Shown here: piece by piece, positions 1-14,200 of the stretch
Numbering within the stretch: the stretch's first letter is position 1
Layout: every line of letters begins with the position of its first letter
NCBI GenBank assembly: GCA_024195265.1
Contig: JAJLRJ010000005.1
Coordinates: forward strand, 15,796,036-15,860,035
DNA: 64,000 nt
Source: Dendrophyllia cribrosa
Lineage: Eukaryota > Cnidaria > Anthozoa > Scleractinia > Dendrophylliidae
Direction of reading: 5' to 3'
Position numbers and translations under genes: made by a program
Notes under the pieces: generated by a model
What the model was told of the DNA's origin: nothing
Database searches by the model: none
The model's input: only the letters and a program-made list of their open reading frames with translations

Positions 1-260
1 ACCCCATTTTGTTTGCATTTCTAACAAGGGTGATTTGCAAACTGGCTGTGGCCGAAGTTGCAAAAGAAAAATTAATTATAAGATTTTCAAGTCCTGATCA
101 GAGGGAAAAACTAAGGAATATGGGTGGATCTGCATTAAAAAAATCTGCAATTAATAAGGAATTAAAAAAAGCATTAAATTCTTACAGCTGTATGCCTTTT
201 GAAGTCATGATATCTTACAGCTCTTTACTAAGATATGCCATGGTTTATTATCATTTTCAG

Positions 261-2292
261 GGATGGCTGAAGAAACAGGGGCACAATGTTGTTGCAGATT
301 GGAAGAAAAGGTAAAAATAATATTCTTCTTATTTTTCTGCAGCTTACTAATGTAAAGTTCCGATAGTAATGACCCCTCGAAAGTAGTGACCCCCCTTCCT
401 CCGAAAGTAGCGAGCCCCCGAAAGTAGCAAGCCCCCGAAAGTAGCGAGCCCCCAAAGGTAGTGAGCCCCGAAAGTAGCGAGCCCCTGAAAGTAGCGAGTC
501 CCTGAAAGTAGCGAGCCCCCCCGAAAGTAGCGAGTCCCCAAAAAGTAGCGAGACCAAGGTTTTTATTAAATCACTGTATACACATACCGTATACCTTTAT
601 TTCTTCCAATCAATAGTCAAATTTTTAATGTACACAATAATATCTTTGTGCAGTGTCGCAAATTGATGACGATAAGGCACTTTACAACAAGGGGAAGCCT
701 TATGCCCCCATTCGTCCTTGACGTCAGTTCACTGATGGCGCAATTATTATTATTATTATTAACTAATATTTTAATAGGATGCCCTTTCATAACATGATTT
801 TCAAAGAGGTCCTACAAAATATAATCAATTAACTAAACACATAAATTGGAGGGAGGGGAGGGTGGGGAGTTGGACACAGGGCATGGGGTATTGGTGAATA
901 TGTAATGGTCACCTGCCTTACCCATGGGGATGGCAATGTAACAACTAAACTGGTACAATTTCGTATTAATAACAGGAATGTTTCTCCAAATTAAAATTGA
1001 AAACTCTATATACTACAGACTAAAATGCAGCAGTGCATCATGGAGTAGAAGCGGTTTAGCTTTCCTCCTTTGAAAACATGAAACTGGACAGACGAATTTC
1101 AACTTATTTGTTTATCATTACTGTTGATTTTTATTACCATATTGCTGCATTTATTACTATAATGGTATCATTGTTATGTACCTTCTTTTTATGAAACACC
1201 ATCTATATACTATGGAATGCAAATAAAATGTTGTTCTTTTTAAATTTTGTTGTTTATTTTTCCTTTTGGAAAAAAGAGCTCGCACCAGCGTTATTTTTTA
1301 AAATGGTTTTTGTTCCCCGAAAGTAGCAAACCCCCGAAAGTAACGAGCCCCAAAGGATGCTAATTCTGAAAGTAACGAGGGTCATTACATTAAAACTTTA
1401 CGGTATGACAAAAAAAGGAAGTGAAATAATTTTATTGTTTTTTACTCTCCAAACTTTGTTTATTTCTAGATATGTTGCTGTTAAAGATGACAAGATATGT
1501 TATTATGACACATATGAAGTATGTTTCCTTTTTCTACTTTAACAGTATGGCGTAAAGTGTTGTGAGTTCTCATTTTTGTCATTTTTTTTTCAGTATTTTC
1601 CCCATGAATTGCAAGAATAAGTTTCTGCAAAACGTTTTTCTGAAAACAATTTATTTCACAACTGAGATTTCCAGGTATCACCTGGTAATGCCAAAACACA
1701 ATTGGTGTGGTATGTGATATAGTAACTTGTTATTTAATACTTGTTTCCTCTAGGACTTTGTTTACGCGACTCCAATAAACTGTATCAATGCTGCACTTGC
1801 CAAAGTAAAAACTGTTGAAGGACACAAAAACAGATTCACAATCATTACGTTCAACAAATCGTACAGGTTAGTGTGGAGTCATTATTGTCTCATGCAAGAG
1901 TTTGTTTTATTGTCTGTTCCTCATCAACAATGTGAAGCGCACATTTTGGCGACAAAATGCCGGGGTAACCCTGCGATGGGCTGCAGGGGGGGAGTAACGA
2001 TGCTCCTAGTTGCTTCATACTAAAGAAACCAGGTTGGGTGGAGTGGTCCCATTACTAGACCATCCCTGCTTGCCAATCCCTGTTTTTGATTCTGCTGATG
2101 GCATAACATTTTTGAAAAATTGTTCCACCCATACAAGGGCAAAATTGCTTGCAAATGATATTCTTCTTATGGGCCTAACTGTATACTGTTTGTTGTTTGT
2201 TGTTCAGTTTTCAGGGAGATAGTGAACTCGATTCAGCTTCATGGATTATTGCCATTGAAACAGCAATACAGATAGGACTTGGTGATAGAGCG
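261..2292 (+). other. ARAP: PH domain preceding ArfGAP (exons 1-4 of the window)
   Basis: Residues 1-99 of the visible protein. It opens with the PH strand-1 pattern GWLKKQG then DWKKRYVAV, and ends in the C-terminal PH helix with its conserved tryptophan (DSASWIIAIETAI). It runs directly into the ArfGAP domain, as the second PH of ARAP proteins does; in the family this tandem-PH region senses PIP3 and controls ArfGAP activity. Bases 1-260 just upstream read as intron ending in a pyrimidine-rich stretch and CAG at 258-260. Confidence 0.85.
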
Positions 2293-5200
2293 GTAAGAAA
2301 CATGATGAAGTGTGTAAGTGCAAATTAAAGTCATAAGTTAGCCATGCTAGTACAAATGGGTCAGTTCAAGATGTGATTTATTTTCTTTCTATAAAATTAA
2401 TAGCCCTCCAGTTCAAATGTTTCTTAAGGTGGCTCAAAATATTTTTTAGCGCATGCAGACTGGGTTCGAATTTACCCGCATGACAACTGCAGTGCATGCG
2501 TAATTGCCGATCTTGTCATGTCAAACTGTTAAGAAATTTGAAACTTTCAAACATCCACACGTCCGCTTCTGCTCAGTATTTTTTTCATTTTTTTTTGCAT
2601 GTCGACTTCACTCTATCCAAAGTGCATTTTACACTATTTTGAAAGAATTCTGTCAAAAGAGGAAAACATTACCACTAAATTCTAAAAGAAGTGTTTTTTC
2701 TTTAAATTTTCTGACCATTTTTTTTTTTAGTTGGTACTCAGGTAAAAAACAGGGGTCAAACGCCTTATACAAAATTTAAACAGAATTCACCATGTAATTT
2801 TAAAGAAAATTGAAGATATGTCTGTTTTGAGGCCCTACTTATAAGTCCAAATTATGGTATTACCATGGCAATGCCAACCTCAATACATCTATGGGAAATT
2901 AATACTGTACTATTATCTTGATTTCAAGGAAAAGTGTGATGGTGATCCGCAAAGAAAAACTCTAATTGTTTTGCCTCCAAATAGACTAAATAGGGAAACC
3001 AAAAAACTATTTTGAGCCACCTTAAATGATCCACCTTAAATGATTATGTTATGTTTGAACCACCTTAAACTAAAGGGAGGGTTTCATGGTTCAGCACATG
3101 TGCAAGCTATGATGTAACCCATTTAATTTCATTGTTTACACCATTCGGAAGCGAGTAGATAACTCTGGCGGGAAATTTGCCTGTGAAAATGTTGCAGTCA
3201 GTCAGCTGATTGAATGGATGATTATACATACCCTTGTGCGCCATGAAAGCCACCAGAGTGTAGAATAAATCCTTTGGGTCGAAGGTTTTATTCAGTGTTG
3301 ACTTTGTCTGTGTAATCCGTTGAAATTTTCTGTGAATTTTGGTCATCCTTCGCTTAGTTTGGACTAATTATAGTAACTGTATGTGATTATTGAAGTAAAC
3401 GTGAGTGTTTTTTTAACCGATAAAATTGGTAAGAAAGCGAATAAAGCATTTTAATCTGTGCATATGCGCCGAACTGTGAAATTATCCTTTTAAATGATAT
3501 GTTATGTAATTGCACTGGTTGTTGTTATCTTTACAGGTTCTTGAAAAAGTTTGGGAGAATCCCAGTAACCGAAAGTGTGCTGACTGTGGAATGAAGGGTA
3601 AGATACCTAATGTGGAGCTAGGCTTTGACTTCATTCACTTACAGTGGTTTAGCATAAAAAATGTTGTTCATTCCATAACTTTGCAGAGACTAACCATCCA
3701 ATCAGAATTAGATATTAACTCCAAATGTTCATTGGATTGTTGATCTTTAGGAATGTTAAAATAAATAAATTTTAATTTAATTTGATTATAATAACATTCA
3801 AATTGAGTGTCACACTTGGGTATTTTGTGCTGTTAGTGTAGGAAGAAAAAAGAGGATTTGTGAGATTCTTAAAATTCTATTATTTATTTGTTGGATTATG
3901 TTAAAGTGCTACAGAACTACAACAAAAACTTTAATTTTTCTTGTTAACTTTTTTTTTTTACTTCAATGCAATCAATAGGTTTATAAATTATAATTTAGAA
4001 TGATATAAGCTTACTGCGCCTGGACTAGCTGGCTGAAAACTGTCAAAAATATCTTAGCTATAAAGCAGGTCCGGCTACATGTATAACCACTGAGATAACA
4101 AAAAGGCCTTGTGTATGCGAGATCAGCTTTTCCACACAACGAAGCAGCCATTTTTGTGTTGATTGGATGAATCAAATGACATCATTCAATATTATTGTTC
4201 TTGGCCATTTGAATCAAGTAATGGTGGCAAGCCAAAGCTGAACTTTACATTTAGCATGGGAAGTATTCAGCACTTCTATTATCCAAGACTGAAGAGAAAG
4301 TGGAAGGCAAAATTGTGATAATAGTTATAGCACTTTAGTTCTTATTAAGTATTGTTCCACACAAGAACGATAGCAAACTTCATTGTTCTGCGGTATTAGC
4401 TCTTTCCCACATAGAATATCTTTGATTTCAAGAATAGAGGAGGAGCTGATGGTTAATAATTATATTTCATTATAAAAATAAAGAAAATCCATTTGCGTCA
4501 AATAAATTTTAGGAAATGTTCGTGCTTAACCAATCAGAATAGCAGAAGACAATAGCTAATAATTTTGCTTCTTTGATAAAGTTCCCCAAATACAATTTCT
4601 TTTAAAAATTGTATGTTGTGCGATTGGGTCTCAAATTACTTGAAACCTTAAAAAAATTAGACAAAATGCACCTTGAACCTTAACTTTTTAGCGGTTTTTG
4701 AGTCTAGGCCAATGAGATCACTAGTTGTAACAATGAAAAATCTTGACATTCCATCGTGTTTGACATTCCATTGCCGTTCAGCGCTATCCTTCTTATGCGG
4801 ATCATTACTTAAGAATGAACATTTCTTTTCAGATCCAGTGTGGGCTTCAATCAACTTCTGTGTCTGTATTTGTGCAAGATGTGTTGGTAAGTCATAAATA
4901 ATCAAAGATGACCAGTGAATAGTTGCATCGGGCAACAAATGGTCTTTCTAAAAAAATATGATTATGGCAAAATTTTAGTCAAATTTCAAAAGTCTTGCAG
5001 TCATGTTTTTTTGAGTGGTTCTCAATTTTTGTCTCAAAGTCTTAATGGTTTCGTGGAGCCATCTTAGAGTCTTGGCCTTGCATTTTAAAAAGGCAGAAAG
5101 TCTCAGATACCAGTAACTGCTAATCTCACTGTCATGCAAAGTCTCAAAATTGCCTTTCACCGCACTTACTTCTCAACGCACTGTGGGGGACATATGGATA

Positions 5201-8200
5201 TTTTCCAGAACAACAGAATCATAAAAGTCAAATCTTGTTATAATACAGTGTATAATATGTGCATGGTTTCTCAACTGGGATTTTTTCTTTAATTTAAGGT
5301 ATCCATCGACACCTTGGAGTGCATTGTTCCAGAGCTCGATCTTTGCTGATGGATGAAAAGATCTGGAATCCAACTCTTATTAAGGTAAACTTATCTCTTT
5401 TTCTGTGGATGGAGCTTATTTGAAGCAATTTCGCTTTAAAGGCAAAAAGGTCTTATACAATAGTCTTGCATAAAACCCTTCAATTGTGTTGTGCAAAAAA
5501 AAAAGAAAAAAGGCCTCGTGTAACATACCATTTCATTCAAATTGTTCTTGTTGCAATCAATGCTAAACCAGAACATGGTAATACTTTTTGCAATGATTAT
5601 AGCAACAAAATGTTCAGGCATTGCCCAGTTCAATGTTTCCTTTTATCTTGCAGCACAACAACTTGTTTCTTCAACCAGATTCAATCGTAAGGTGGGGAGT
5701 GGGGGTTGGGGGGGGGGGGGGGAATGGGGTGAAAATGTCCCCTTTGGCCTTTGTGTTTTGTAAGCTAAAGGGAGGAGGAGGGAGGGGGGGGGGGGGGGGG
5801 GGGGGGGGGTAGATCCACCACTGAATTCAATTGCTTCATTAATAGTTGTGGTTACTACTGAGAGTGAGGCAAGTTGCATTGCCCAGCATAACACCCTTCA
5901 AGTCATTTTTCCTTGTCTTTACATTACCTTTACGGTTCCTTTTGTTTTCATGACTCTCTACATTTTTTTTCCTTTTTGATTTTACAGCTCATGATTAAAA
6001 TTGGAAATGACAAAGCTAACCAGCTTCTGGAACACAAGTTACCTGAAGATGACAAAATAACTCCGCAAGCTGATTTGTATGTATAATATTATTATTACTA
6101 AGCATAATGTCTTTATGCTGTCAATAGTCCACAGAAGAAATGACACAATGAATGTTTTTTTTTTCTGTTCTTAAAAGCTTTTTTTCATCTTTTGATGACT
6201 ATTATTTCCAACTAACTTGTCAAAATAAGATGCAAAAAATGAGGGATTGAAGATGTGAATGGGGAAAGTTAACAACTTTGACAACTCCATCCCAGTTCTT
6301 GCATTTTGTTTGCCAGTAGAAACAATATAACAAAAAGATAAACAAACAGAAGAGGGCTAGATCCCAACAAATGAATGTGTAGATAAAGAGAATGGGCAAA
6401 CAGAAACATTGTTTATAGAAGTTTTTGGGACACCTGCATAAATGCTGCCTCTCTCATATGTTTTCAGCATTATTAAAGCACTTAATAGGTTACAGCATTA
6501 ATACTTATACTAATACAATACAATTCTTTGGGGTCTGTGTGAGCTTTACTTTTAATTAATGAAACTTTGTTTTTTTTTTTTGGTTGGATTTCAGCTCAGC
6601 AAGACATGAGTTTATCTATTCCAAATACAAGGAAAAGAAGTATTCCAAATACCATCCAGCTTTTGGAGATAGTAATATTCTTGGAAAGGTGAAGTATTGT
6701 TCAGATGTGTTAAGCCATTACCAGTAAGACCTTATTAAAATATTTCGTATCTTATTTCTTTTGATTGATCAACAGCTACATGTAACTTTACATAATCACA
6801 TCAGCGATGGCTGTAATTCTATCAACTTACAGGGACAATGCCATTGATATATTTTAGCCACCATTTGAGGAGTCCAAATTTTAAGTACATGTATATTAAT
6901 TGATATCAGTGAAAAACTAGCAATAAAAATTGGCCAATTTTTTCAAGTTAATCATCCTTTGTGTCTTGGAAAAACTTGCTTAATTTTCATTATGGTTAGT
7001 TTTCTCCTCGAGGAATACCGGTAACTTGATTTTTACCTCTTGCAAAAACCCAAAGGTAGTTAGTAAATATTTAGAAAGTGCAGTTTTAAACAATTTTGAC
7101 CAACCATGACACAATTGCCTCTTTATTAAAGCAGTTAATAATAATATTATTCGAATGTGACGTCATTTTACCTTATAAGAAAAAGAGAAGACGCAAATTA
7201 TCCATAAAGCGTATTATACAGTAGATTGCTGTATTACACCTTAGTGTCACAGTTTAAAGACACAAGTTGTTTTAAATAAAAGCATTAATTAGTTGAATAA
7301 TATTTTTTTTAATAATCCCTTTTGATGGTTTAACAGATAATATGTGCACAAATTTTACTCATTACTATGCAACTTTAATCTTTAAGTAACAATCCGTGTA
7401 AGAAGTAGGCAACCCAAATGCACGGAATGCAGAAAGGTGTGAATTGTGCTATTGTTGAAACCGTCCACCTCATTGGCTAAAACATGAAAATCTACCATAA
7501 CTTCATCAAGTAGCGCATTTATTTATCTCTAGTTTACTAATTGATTCCCTTTTAGTGAAAACTATTGTGATTTTTAATGCAATGGGGAACATGGAAAATT
7601 AGAAGTCTTTCTTGGCCATTGTTTTGGAGCCTCACGATTGGACGAAATCTTGTAACACAAAAGAAACATCGCTTTAAAATAAAGTTTCAGTAAATTTTAT
7701 TTCAAAACCGTGTTGTCCATAGGTTGACGTATTCTCAGTACGAAAATCTAAACATTCTTATGTGGGGAAAGCGAAATGCATCAGAACAATAGAGAATTGC
7801 CTACTTCTTACACAGATTGTTACTTAAAATTTTACTCATAAAATATCCGCATGTATTTAACTATTATAGTGCAAAAGTGTGTGTGATATCGCCTAATTCT
7901 TAGGCCTTGTCAGCTAAACTTACAGTGTAGGCAATATCACACGAGCTTGAGCGCAATAATAGTTTTATAGTTCAACACATTGATGACAAAGCACAGTTTG
8001 AAGAAAAAATATCGAGGCCGGCCATCATTTTTGCATTCTCTTGTCAAAATGCGAAATTTACCTCCATCGTTGGATATACGTCATGTAGACATAGCGTATA
8101 TCGATAATATTTGGGCAGTGTATCAATGTGTTGAATTATCTGTTAAACCATCAAATAAGGTGTATTTATTAGGATACCATTATGCCACCATGAGGTTATT

Positions 8201-11200
8201 AATTTTATAGAGGGATCCTATATAAAATACAATGAAAACCTAAAAGAATCTAAAATTTACTAAATAATGAGCAAATAACATACAAATAACTAACTATCTA
8301 ACTAAAAGTTATTTATTTATTCTTAAAAAGACCTTTCTTAAACTGAACCAAAGTTGAGGCTTCACACAGAGGCATGTTCCAGTCATCTGCGGAAGAAAAA
8401 ACCTGAAACATTTTAGTGTGTGTGTTAATTATGTAGATGTTGTAGTAAAAATAATATACAAAATACAGTGTTCTTACCAGGATTTTCTGCACTGGGGTCC
8501 ACAGGACCCATACAGATGCTAAAAGGGGGTCACGAGGGAGAAAAGCGGTTCACAATTTTTAGACACAATTAACTCGACATTTTATTCCAGCAAATACCCC
8601 AAACAAACTTAGATAATAAATGTTCTGGGTGCTTTCTAAAGAGGCCATAACCAATCAAATTTTGGATTATATTATAGAGAAATGTACGTTCATAATACGT
8701 TTTCTTCCCCCCCCCCCCCCCCTTTTTTTTCTTTCATTCTTTCTTTCTTTTTTTTGCTGCTTTGCGCCCTTAGGACCTCTTGGGCTTATAATAGTGCGGC
8801 ATTCCCCGAAAAAGTGATGGTCTGGTAAGAACACTGAAAATAAGAAGGAGAGAGTGTTCTAGAATTTGAAAATCAAAATCCAAAGCAACGATAGTTCTTG
8901 GTGCTTGAAAGTCTTTGAAAAATTAGTTGAGTTGATGGTTCCAGATTCGAAAGTGGAATTTCACAAAAACTCACTTCAAGGGAATCCTTGGCTAAAACGC
9001 AGTTTAAGCTCCAAAGTATGCTTAATGATTCTCTTTAACTGGTCCTGATCATCCTTTTGCCTGATCGCCGCCATGTTTTCTGTATGGTTATTTCTGACAT
9101 CATTGCGTTGTCTGAAATCTAAATATGGGGTGTACGGAAGAACATTGCAGTACAATTGTACATTTTTAAGCTGGAATGTGCATAAGAAGCACATAACGTT
9201 GAATTTAGAAGACAGGACACTCCACTGACATCATAATCCCCCATCAAACTTTGCAAAAATAAAACAGGCGGCGCATGGGAAATTTGAAAGCGTGAAAAGC
9301 AGAAACGAAATGCCCAGTACAGGGCTCGAAATAGCGGCCTGCCAATGGCCAAATGGCGGGTTAAATTTCAGGTTTGGTAGGCGAAAATAATTATGAACTG
9401 CCAGATGGATAATAAAATGGCAGGTGAAACTTACTGGACTGGTTTTATAACATTTTCTACTCCTCTTACCATGCTCCTTTATCTACTATTTCTTTTCACA
9501 AATCAATCGTTCCCGACGAAAAATAATAAAGGTTAAAGTATAGGGTTGTCAAAAAGCGCCGGTGACCAGCAGTTTGGCCGGTACTGCGAGGTTTTCGGTC
9601 TAAAAACCGCCAGGAAAAGCGGGAAAAAATCAGCCGATTTAAAAACAGAAACAGAAATAAAAGCTTTTATAATGAAACTTCGGATGCGCCGATTTTCGTT
9701 TGAGGATTTTTTTGCCTGCCTTGACATCCCGCGCCCATTTACTTTACTTTCATGTGCATTGTATGTAATCTGACATTTGCAAGTACGGTATTCACGGTTT
9801 GGTGGTTTCCGACTTTGTTAGTTTGCTGTCTGGAATAAAATCTGTCTTTTTTCGCTTCAAAAAAACTTTCTAACATTGGAGTCTGGCCGTAATGCAATTG
9901 AAAACAACGAAACTATCCGGGAACTGTGTACAACATTCAAAAGGAACAAAACATTGTTTTATTTACTGTGTGTTTCAATTCGATCGAGTGTCGATTTATA
10001 AATAGCGAGTCGCGTAATAAATTTTCAGCGACCAAAAACCTCCGTAAGGAAATTTCAACATCCTTGCACATCGGCATGAAAGTTGGCCTGTGAAAGTTAG
10101 GCTCTCTAGTGGGATATAGGGCGAAGAAAAAACAGCGAACGGGGAGTTTTCCCGCGGCTCGCTTCACTCACTGACTTTTCCTCGCAAGTTTCATCTTCGC
10201 GGCGCTATCTACTTTCGTCATACCCCCACAAGGGGTACCTTTCGTCATACCCCACAAGGAGGCCTGTTCACAGACTACATGAAAGTCAGAAGTTTGAAAG
10301 TATGAAAGTTAAAAACAATAAAACAATACTTTACTGTCTTCACCCTTGCTAAAGGTTTGATGTAAACAAATAAAAGGGATCTCCCAAACTTTAGTCGATT
10401 TTCCCGTGTTCTACGTCTCTGATGGAAGTCTAGAATTTTTTCGCGAGACGTGATATGTGGCAGGCCAAAAAATTAAATGGCAGGTCCAAATTTGTTTGGC
10501 CTGCCAAAAATAAAAAAAATGGCAGGTTATAATTTTTTTCTATTTCGAGCCCTGCAGTATTCAAACCAGTTAAAGAATTATCAACTTCAAAGCTCTAAAA
10601 CGGTTTTACACAAGCGCCAACTTAAGATTTTAAACAAAACTCTTTGTAGCCAAGATTTCCTTTAAACAAAACAAGAGTTGCCAAGAGCACATTAATTTTG
10701 ATAGTGCATAATATATAGTGTCCTTGAAAAGTTGAATTAGGTTATTGAAAGTCCTACATGCAAGATAACAAAAGAAAAGAAGATTAAAAAAAAAAAAGAA
10801 TTAGTTAAAACCCTTTTACTGCCAAACATCAAAATTCAAGAAAAATCCCAAATTTAATTTTGTAAAATATGGAAAAACAAATGGTACAATACAAAACTGC
10901 TGCTGAAGAGGTTTCATTTGAATGGTCACACCATAAGATTTCATTGACAAACTCAAAAGTTAATTGACTCTGGGAGTAAAAGGGTTAAAAGATTAATTAA
11001 AAGATTAAAACTACTGTTAATTGCAGTCTCTCTAACACCAAGACCTCCTTCTTTTCTAGTCCTTGCGAGAAACAGTGGTGACAGACGATTTTCTGTCTAC
11101 AATGGCATTGATTCTTAACAAAGTGGACGTAAGTCTTATTACAACCCTGACTGTCTCACTTGTTTGTGTTTGAAACACTATCTGAGAGGTCTGAGAGTCT

Positions 11201-14200
11201 GGAACAGCCTACTTTGGTCTGAGTCGCAATCTGGTCTTTCTGCAGCACAAGAACACAATTTTATCCTTCCCCAACCTCTTACCCCCTTGTATTCACACTT
11301 GTTAAATCTCCTGCTTTTTCTTATTTTACTTGTGCACTAGGCCATGTTATGAGAAAACAGGCTACTCACCTCTAAGATTTGTTAATGTATCATCTTGTTC
11401 AGGGTCTCGCTATTTTATTATTCATTCCTGAGTATTTTTCATCTTTTTCCTTTGTATCATGTAGGTGTGTTTTGTTCCGTCAGATGCCGAAGATGAAAAA
11501 ACACGTAAGTGAGAAACTCTGAGAAGACAGATGGTGTCTCCCTCCATAAGTCCTTGGTTGGGTTGTGGCTGGATGCGTGAAAGAGGGGATTCCCTAGTAC
11601 CTGGCTAGGTTGGGAGGGGGGGCGGGGGGGGGGGGGGGGGGGGGGGGGGGGGAGGAGGAGTGGTGAGTGTGCCAAAAAGGGGATTTTCTAGGTTGGGGTT
11701 GTGTCATTGGGGTTTACATTGTGTGGGTACCTCACTATACCTTTTAGGGGTGATAATCAAATTTCTATTAGTTACTACAAATGGTTCTTAATTTCATATG
11801 GTGGCAATCCACCGTAGGAAAAAAGATGGCGGCTGTTCATTTTACCACAATACCGTGCGGACCTAACACAGCACATAAGGCACAAAGAAAGCCAAATTTT
11901 TACAATATTTGTTCCAGTACTAAGGACATTGTGTAGACTAGGTTTGAAGATTTTATAACTTATCTTTACATTTTTATGAACGTTGTTAAGGTTTTTGTGC
12001 GCTAAGAATTATGGGTAAATGTACCAGTCGCCATCTTTTTTCCTACCGAGGATTGTTTTCACATTTGATCTTTAATTTATTTATGCCTACCAGATGAGAT
12101 GTTTAGTGAATAAGCTCTTTGTTTCCCTCACTTCTTCAAAAAATATTCAGTTAGGTGGTTCATGAGTTTTAACTGATAGCTTGTGTTCATCTCAGAAAAA
12201 CCATTTGGGGGTCCATTTCTCGGAAACTCTATTTCAAAATCAAAATCTATAGAATGGTGATGTAGTTTTTAGTCTGCAAACCAGCCAGACTTGTTTTGTC
12301 AACTTGGAATTCTTTTTGCTTAGCTTTTTAAACAAACAAGTTATCAGGACTTTTGAGAAGTGGGCCCCTGGGAACTTAAGCAACAGCGCCAAGGAAAACG
12401 TCACTAGAGAAAATAATTCACACTATTTTAAACTACTTTGCAGTTGTTTCAATTAGTTTAGTTTAAAAGTAACTGGATTGTCCAGGAGCTGAATTTGTAT
12501 GGATGGCTTTTTAGTTCAAATAGAGAAACGAATAATTTATGGTTGTGTTTACTTTCTCCACAAAACCTATAATTTTATCATTTGACATTGTTGTTTTGTG
12601 GGGAACGGTAAAGAAATGTACCAAAATGTTAAACGCACGCGCAGAGGCATTGTTTTAGCTTATTTAACCTATTGTTTTGTTGCCATCGTGGTTGCTTAAA
12701 TTCCCTATTCTCATGAAGAACTTGTTGTTTACGCTGACCATGTTGCTTTTATTGTCTACAGCTCTTGAGTTGGCTGAGGAAGCTGGACAGACTCTTCAAG
12801 CTGTGAGTACAGCCATTGCCCTAGTTTGTTCATTTCTATTTATAAGAAACTGTCTGAATGGTTTCTACTGAATGGTTAATTTCCTGTGAGGCATTTGTTC
12901 CATTTATTATTTAAGTGTCCGTGCTGGTGTGATTTTGTGTCTTATTGATGTACTTTGGTTTTTATTAGGAACTGCTTCGCCAAAATGGTGGGGAAGGAGG
13001 TATGTTGCAATTTGTTTTAATTTATGAACATCTTTTATTACTACATTTTATAATCTGTAGGTTTTTGTCAAGTCGTTCAGGTATTTCTTGTTGTTGCAGA
13101 AATCATTGTGGTTTGCAGTTGTGTTGTGGTTGGGTTTTAGTCAGTGTCCTTTGCATGTTTTGTTTCTCGTCATTTGATGATCACAACTTTTGAAACACCA
13201 ACAAACTGCCAGTTGTTAAGAGAATGACATTTTGATATTTCTTTCACATTCCTCTTTAGGTCAACTGGCAATGCAGATTAACGATGATCAAGTTACTTCT
13301 GAGGTGAAGATTGTTTTATTATATTATGCTAACATACAACAATCTACACTGTGTTAACCCCCCCCCCCCCCCCCCCCCCCCAAATCCATTTCTATTCAGA
13401 CCTGCTTTAATCAGAATCTCTTTCATTGAGGACCTCTCTCTTTTGTACTGTTGTTCCACATGCTTCTATCACATAGAACCTCTACTCTCCTTTTTGTTGT
13501 GGTGCAGGATGAGAGCAGTTTTTATTCACAGGATACCCACCCCTGTCTTTCCTGTGGCACTGATTAAAATGTTTTTTTTTTTTGTCACATGACAGGCTTC
13601 ACAAGGCATCCCTGTTGTTGAAGTGGTTTATGAGAAGGAAGGATTCTTGTACAAGAAGGAAGGAGTAAGTTTTATATAGTTTATACTTTTTAAGTGTGTA
13701 TTTTGGTGCGCTTGCTAAAATACAGCTTGACATGTATATAAAGGAGCCATTTGTCAGAATTATTAAATATTGAATTTATTTATTATTTACTTTTTTAGAG
13801 CTGGAGGAAACGCTGGTTTCTGTTGAAGGATAGAGATCTTAAATATTCAAGAGGGGTAAGAAGAGCTTGAAAATTTTTCCTAAAAATACATTTAGTTTAA
13901 TTTGTGTTGATTACAAGACAAGGCAATACTGTTAAACCACTGACCGGTTTGTTTGCAGCCTCATGAGAAGGAGGACCTTGTTACGATTGATCTAAGAACT
14001 GTGACGTCACTGATGAAATGTCCCAAGGGAGAAATGCTACAGATGGACATTGTTACGGTTGACAAGTGAGAAGATCAGAATATTAATTCTCTACTCTTTT
14101 GGGAAAACAATTTTAATTTAATCACCCCCTGTATGAAACTTACTGCCATTTATATGCCATTTAGAACCCACAGTTTAAAGGCAGATACAGAGGAGGAACT

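Larger units (their letters stand above)
11060..13303 (+). other. ARAP: ankyrin-like linker on five small exons
   Basis: Exons of 69, 40, 41, 31 and 44 bases (residues about 228-302). The pattern with a TPLELAEEAGQ core followed by LLRQNGGEGG resembles the ankyrin-like segment between ArfGAP and the next PH domain in ARAP proteins. It is too short to be a full ankyrin array. The 11505-12761 intron carries a poly-G run and two MITE-like elements. Confidence 0.65.

Noticed and set aside
9..260. ARAP exon extending upstream of 261
   Set aside because: The open frame is AT-rich with no PH or SAM similarity, and there is a good CAG acceptor at 258-260.
345..560. CRISPR-like array of 17-bp units
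   Set aside because: Units are contiguous without spacers, in a eukaryotic intron, within a TIR element.
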